Positions 61,769-64,000 of a stretch of 64,000 nt of DNA are shown here, piece after piece; positions within the stretch are counted from its first letter, which is position 1, and every line of letters starts with the position of its first letter. The position numbers and the translations under genes were made by a program. A model generated the notes under the pieces. That model had not been told where the DNA came from. It did no database searches and saw only the letters and a program-made list of their open reading frames with translations. Source of the DNA: Paenibacillus daejeonensis DSM 15491 (GTDB lineage: Bacteria; Bacillota; Bacilli; Paenibacillales; Paenibacillaceae); NCBI RefSeq assembly GCF_000378385.1, contig NZ_KB899659.1, forward strand, positions 1 through 64,000, read 5' to 3'.

Positions 61769-62479
61769 TTACAAATATCCGAAAAAGGCATCCTTCTTCA
61801 TTCTGCTTTTGGCAACTCCCTGCTGCTGGAGGCCGGAGGCAAGCGAATCGACGAGCGGCTTGGGTCCGGCAATGAGGAAACGGCCCTTCTCTTTATTTTG
61901 CTGCACGAAGGCATTTCGCTCAAGTTCAAGTTTATCCAAAGATTCGACAGTGGTCAATTGCACGGAAGCTTGAGCTGCCAGGGTTTCCAATTCTTCCTTA
62001 AACGGATAAACCTCGCTGCTGTCCAGATAGAGAAGCTGCGTGGGCTGCGTTGCCTTGATTCGCTCCGCCACCATCTGCTTGAGTATCGCGCGAAACGGCG
62101 TGATGCCGATGCCCCCGGCAATCATAAGAGCTGGTTCGGCCTTATCCAGACCAAATGAACCGACCGCTCCGCTCACCCTGACCGTCATCCCTGGCTTTAG
62201 ACTCAAGAGGGCTTGCTTGAATTCACTCGGTGTTGCGCCTATGCGTGTGGTGATCCGAATCGCGTTCTCCGCTGGAGCTGACGATAGACTGAATGGCTTG
62301 GTGCCGGGTTTCACCTTGGCATGCGTTATACTGAACAAAGCATACTGTCCCGCTCGCCAGCTGTAATCAGCAGGCTTCTCAAAACTGAAGGTATACACAT
62401 CGTCTGCTTCTTTGGTCATGCTTTGCAGCACCACGGCACGCTTCTTCATAATAGACATAAAATCTCCGAAAAACCCCAT
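61769..62479 (-). CDS. FAD-dependent ferredoxin-reductase-like oxidoreductase
   Basis: A 236-residue flavoprotein. The FAD-binding barrel carries KPFSLSSAP (RxxS-type motif). The NAD(P)-binding half carries AGGIGITPFRAIL and LIAGPKPLVDSL. There is no iron-sulfur domain, so it is a stand-alone reductase module. GGGGAG precedes ATG 62479, 13 bases after the uvrA-like stop. It may supply electrons to an unlinked oxygenase. Confidence 0.88.
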   Translation of the reverse strand: MGFFGDFMSIMKKRAVVLQSMTKEADDVYTFSFEKPADYSWRAGQYALFSITHAKVKPGTKPFSLSSAPAENAIRITTRIGATPSEFKQALLSLKPGMTVRVSGAVGSFGLDKAEPALMIAGGIGITPFRAILKQMVAERIKATQPTQLLYLDSSEVYPFKEELETLAAQASVQLTTVESLDKLELERNAFVQQNKEKGRFLIAGPKPLVDSLASGLQQQGVAKSRMKKDAFFGYL

Positions 62480-62492
62480 ACCCTGCTCCCCT

Positions 62493-64000
62493 TTAACTTA
62501 AGTATCTTCCCGTAATCGACCCTCTGGCATGCACGATCTCCGCAGGTGTTCCTTCATAGACAACCTGCCCACCGCGGCTCCCGCCATCTGGTCCCATATC
62601 GATAATCCAATCCGCCTGGCTAATGACCTCCAGATTGTGCTCGATGACAACGACCGTATTCCCTGCGTCTACCAAACGGTTCATGATGGCGACCAAATGA
62701 CCGATATCCGACATATGCAAGCCGGTGGTCGGCTCGTCCATCACATAGATACTCCCCTGCTTGTGCAGCTCGCTTGCCAGCTTGATACGTTGACATTCTC
62801 CTCCGGACAATGTGCTGAGCGGTTGACCGAGCGTTATATAATGAAGCCCCACATCATGCATGGCCTGCAGCTTGCGGCGCACTTCCTTGAGCTCAAAAAA
62901 AGCCAGTGCTTGCTCCACAGTCATCTCCAATACATCGGCTATCGATTTGCCGTTCAGTTCATAAGCAAGAACTTCTTCTTTAAACCGACGGCCTCCGCAC
63001 ACATCGCAGGGCAGCTTGACACTGTCCAGGAATGACAAATCGGTATAGATTACGCCCAGACCCTGACAATTCTCGCACGCTCCCTTGGAGTTGAAGCTGA
63101 ACAAGCCCGGGCTGACCTTATTGGCAGAAGCGAAGGCTTTGCGAACATCATCCATAATACCGGTATAGGTTCCCGGGTTGGAGCGTGTGGATACGCCTAC
63201 CGCCGCTTGATCAATCACGATGGCCTCGGGATGCTGCTGCAGGAATACATCATGGATAAGCGTGCTCTTGCCCGAACCAGCCACCCCAGTGACGACAGTT
63301 AACACACCTGTCGGAATGCTCGTACTCACATGCTGCAGATTGTGCCTGGTGGCATCCTGGATGGGGAGCTGGCCGGAAGGCTGACGGCAATCCGATTTCA
63401 ATATCAGCGGACGCCTCATATGATTCCCCGTCAATGTATCGGTTTCCAGCAGTCCTTCGAAGCTTCCTTCGTACATAATCTCACCGCCCCGGCTTCCTGC
63501 GTGGGGTCCGACATCCACAATATGATCGGCTACCTTGATGACGTCAGGATCATGCTCGACGACAATAACCGTGTTGCCTTTGTCACGGAGCTTCTGGAGC
63601 AGCTCATTCAGCCGGTGAACATCGCGTGGATGCAAACCCACACTTGGCTCATCGAAAATATACGTGACATCGACAAGGCTGCCGCTCAAATGCTTCACCA
63701 TCTTGACACGCTGGGACTCCCCGCCCGAGAGCGAATCGGTCTCGCGGTCCAGAGTCAAATAGTCCAGACCAATGTCGATCAGATGCTGCAATCGTTCGGT
63801 GAGCGACCGGATGATAGGAGCCGCTGCCGGCTCATTGATTTCACGCAGTATCCCGATCAACTGTCCAACCTCCATGCCAGACAATTCCGCGATATTCCGT
63901 CCGTGAATCTGACAGCCGAGTGCGGCTTGGCTGAGTCTTGCCCCGCGGCAGCTGGTGCATTGTCCTTCGGTGATATAGGGCAGGACCGCTTTTTGTGTGC
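62493..64000 (-). CDS. UvrA-like excinuclease ATPase (short paralogue), 5' part outside window
   Basis: The frame is open to base 64000, giving about 502 C-terminal residues. It contains the C4 segment GQCTSCRGARLSQAA near the edge, the first-domain signature DSLSGGESQRVKMVKHLSGS with Walker B YIFDEPSVGLHP, then a second ATPase with Walker A TGVAGSGKST, zinc cysteines CENC/CDVC, signature LSTLSGGECQRIKLA and Walker B YVMDEPTTGLH. Short spacing between modules fits UvrA2-type paralogues linked to drug tolerance rather than the repair UvrA. No uvrB is visible. Confidence 0.85.
   Translation of the reverse strand, partial: TQKAVLPYITEGQCTSCRGARLSQAALGCQIHGRNIAELSGMEVGQLIGILREINEPAAAPIIRSLTERLQHLIDIGLDYLTLDRETDSLSGGESQRVKMVKHLSGSLVDVTYIFDEPSVGLHPRDVHRLNELLQKLRDKGNTVIVVEHDPDVIKVADHIVDVGPHAGSRGGEIMYEGSFEGLLETDTLTGNHMRRPLILKSDCRQPSGQLPIQDATRHNLQHVSTSIPTGVLTVVTGVAGSGKSTLIHDVFLQQHPEAIVIDQAAVGVSTRSNPGTYTGIMDDVRKAFASANKVSPGLFSFNSKGACENCQGLGVIYTDLSFLDSVKLPCDVCGGRRFKEEVLAYELNGKSIADVLEMTVEQALAFFELKEVRRKLQAMHDVGLHYITLGQPLSTLSGGECQRIKLASELHKQGSIYVMDEPTTGLHMSDIGHLVAIMNRLVDAGNTVVVIEHNLEVISQADWIIDMGPDGGSRGGQVVYEGTPAEIVHARGSITGRYLS

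Overview
The window looks like a chromosomal segment of a Paenibacillus-type Firmicute. The reasons are a near-balanced base composition, strong AGGAGG-like ribosome binding sites (also ahead of GTG and TTG starts), a close match to Bacillus YoxD, Lpl-type sugar ABC systems with a YesN-like membrane AraC regulator, CcpA (cre) and Zur boxes of Bacillus type, and many paired oxidoreductase/regulator loci. No tRNA, rRNA, CRISPR array or prophage is visible. The left edge cuts an IS1182-like transposase and the right edge cuts a uvrA paralogue.

Layout. 0.4-4.7 kb: oxidoreductases (yoxD, a second SDR, an aldo/keto reductase) with AraC and MerR regulators. 4.8-9.3 kb: an ABC exporter pair, a DinB protein, TetR and methionine aminopeptidase. 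9.8-17.9 kb: small metabolic and regulatory pairs, namely AKR/MerR, a Nudix and histidine-phosphatase set, a VOC/PNPOx operon facing a CGNR regulator, and a Zur-controlled divergent pair with a COG0523 zinc GTPase. 18.2-28 kb: AraC with an ADP-ribosylglycohydrolase, an ECF sigma factor with an unusual C-terminal domain, Nudix, LysR with a MetX-like hydrolase, and a berberine-bridge-type flavoprotein. 28.2-39.6 kb: a catabolic island (Rieske fusion protein, NCS1 permease, complete oligopeptide-type ABC transporter, NtaA/SnaA-type flavin monooxygenase, FCD regulator) that probably imports and oxygenates an unidentified organic compound. 40-49.8 kb: a glycoside-hydrolase-like protein, lrgAB, PhzF, rifampicin phosphotransferase, a GNAT/MerR operon, an acetyltransferase and PaiB. 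49.9-59.3 kb: a membrane-anchored hydrolase, a two-component system and an Lpl-type sugar importer with its YesN-like regulator. 59.8-64 kb: trhO, a VanZ-NPCBM fusion, a flavoprotein reductase and the uvrA paralogue.

The least explained structure lies between genes. (1) A palindromic element of exactly 185 bp occurs three times complete (17950, 27916, 39651), once as a half copy beside the transposase (265) and once degenerate (9448). Each complete copy has four 24-nt units, two forward and two reverse, at a 50-51 nt period. The units share end sequences across copies while the cores differ. (2) A second dispersed element (9641, 24015, 59325) carries hairpins whose pairing is largely kept while the bases change, including GNRA-type loops, and so resembles a structured RNA or a palindromic mobile element. 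(3) Several regulatory sites can be read directly: three MerR promoters with 19-bp spacers, a Zur box shared by two divergent promoters, an operator over the VOC promoter start, two cre sites, and a terminated short transcript antisense to the rph leader.
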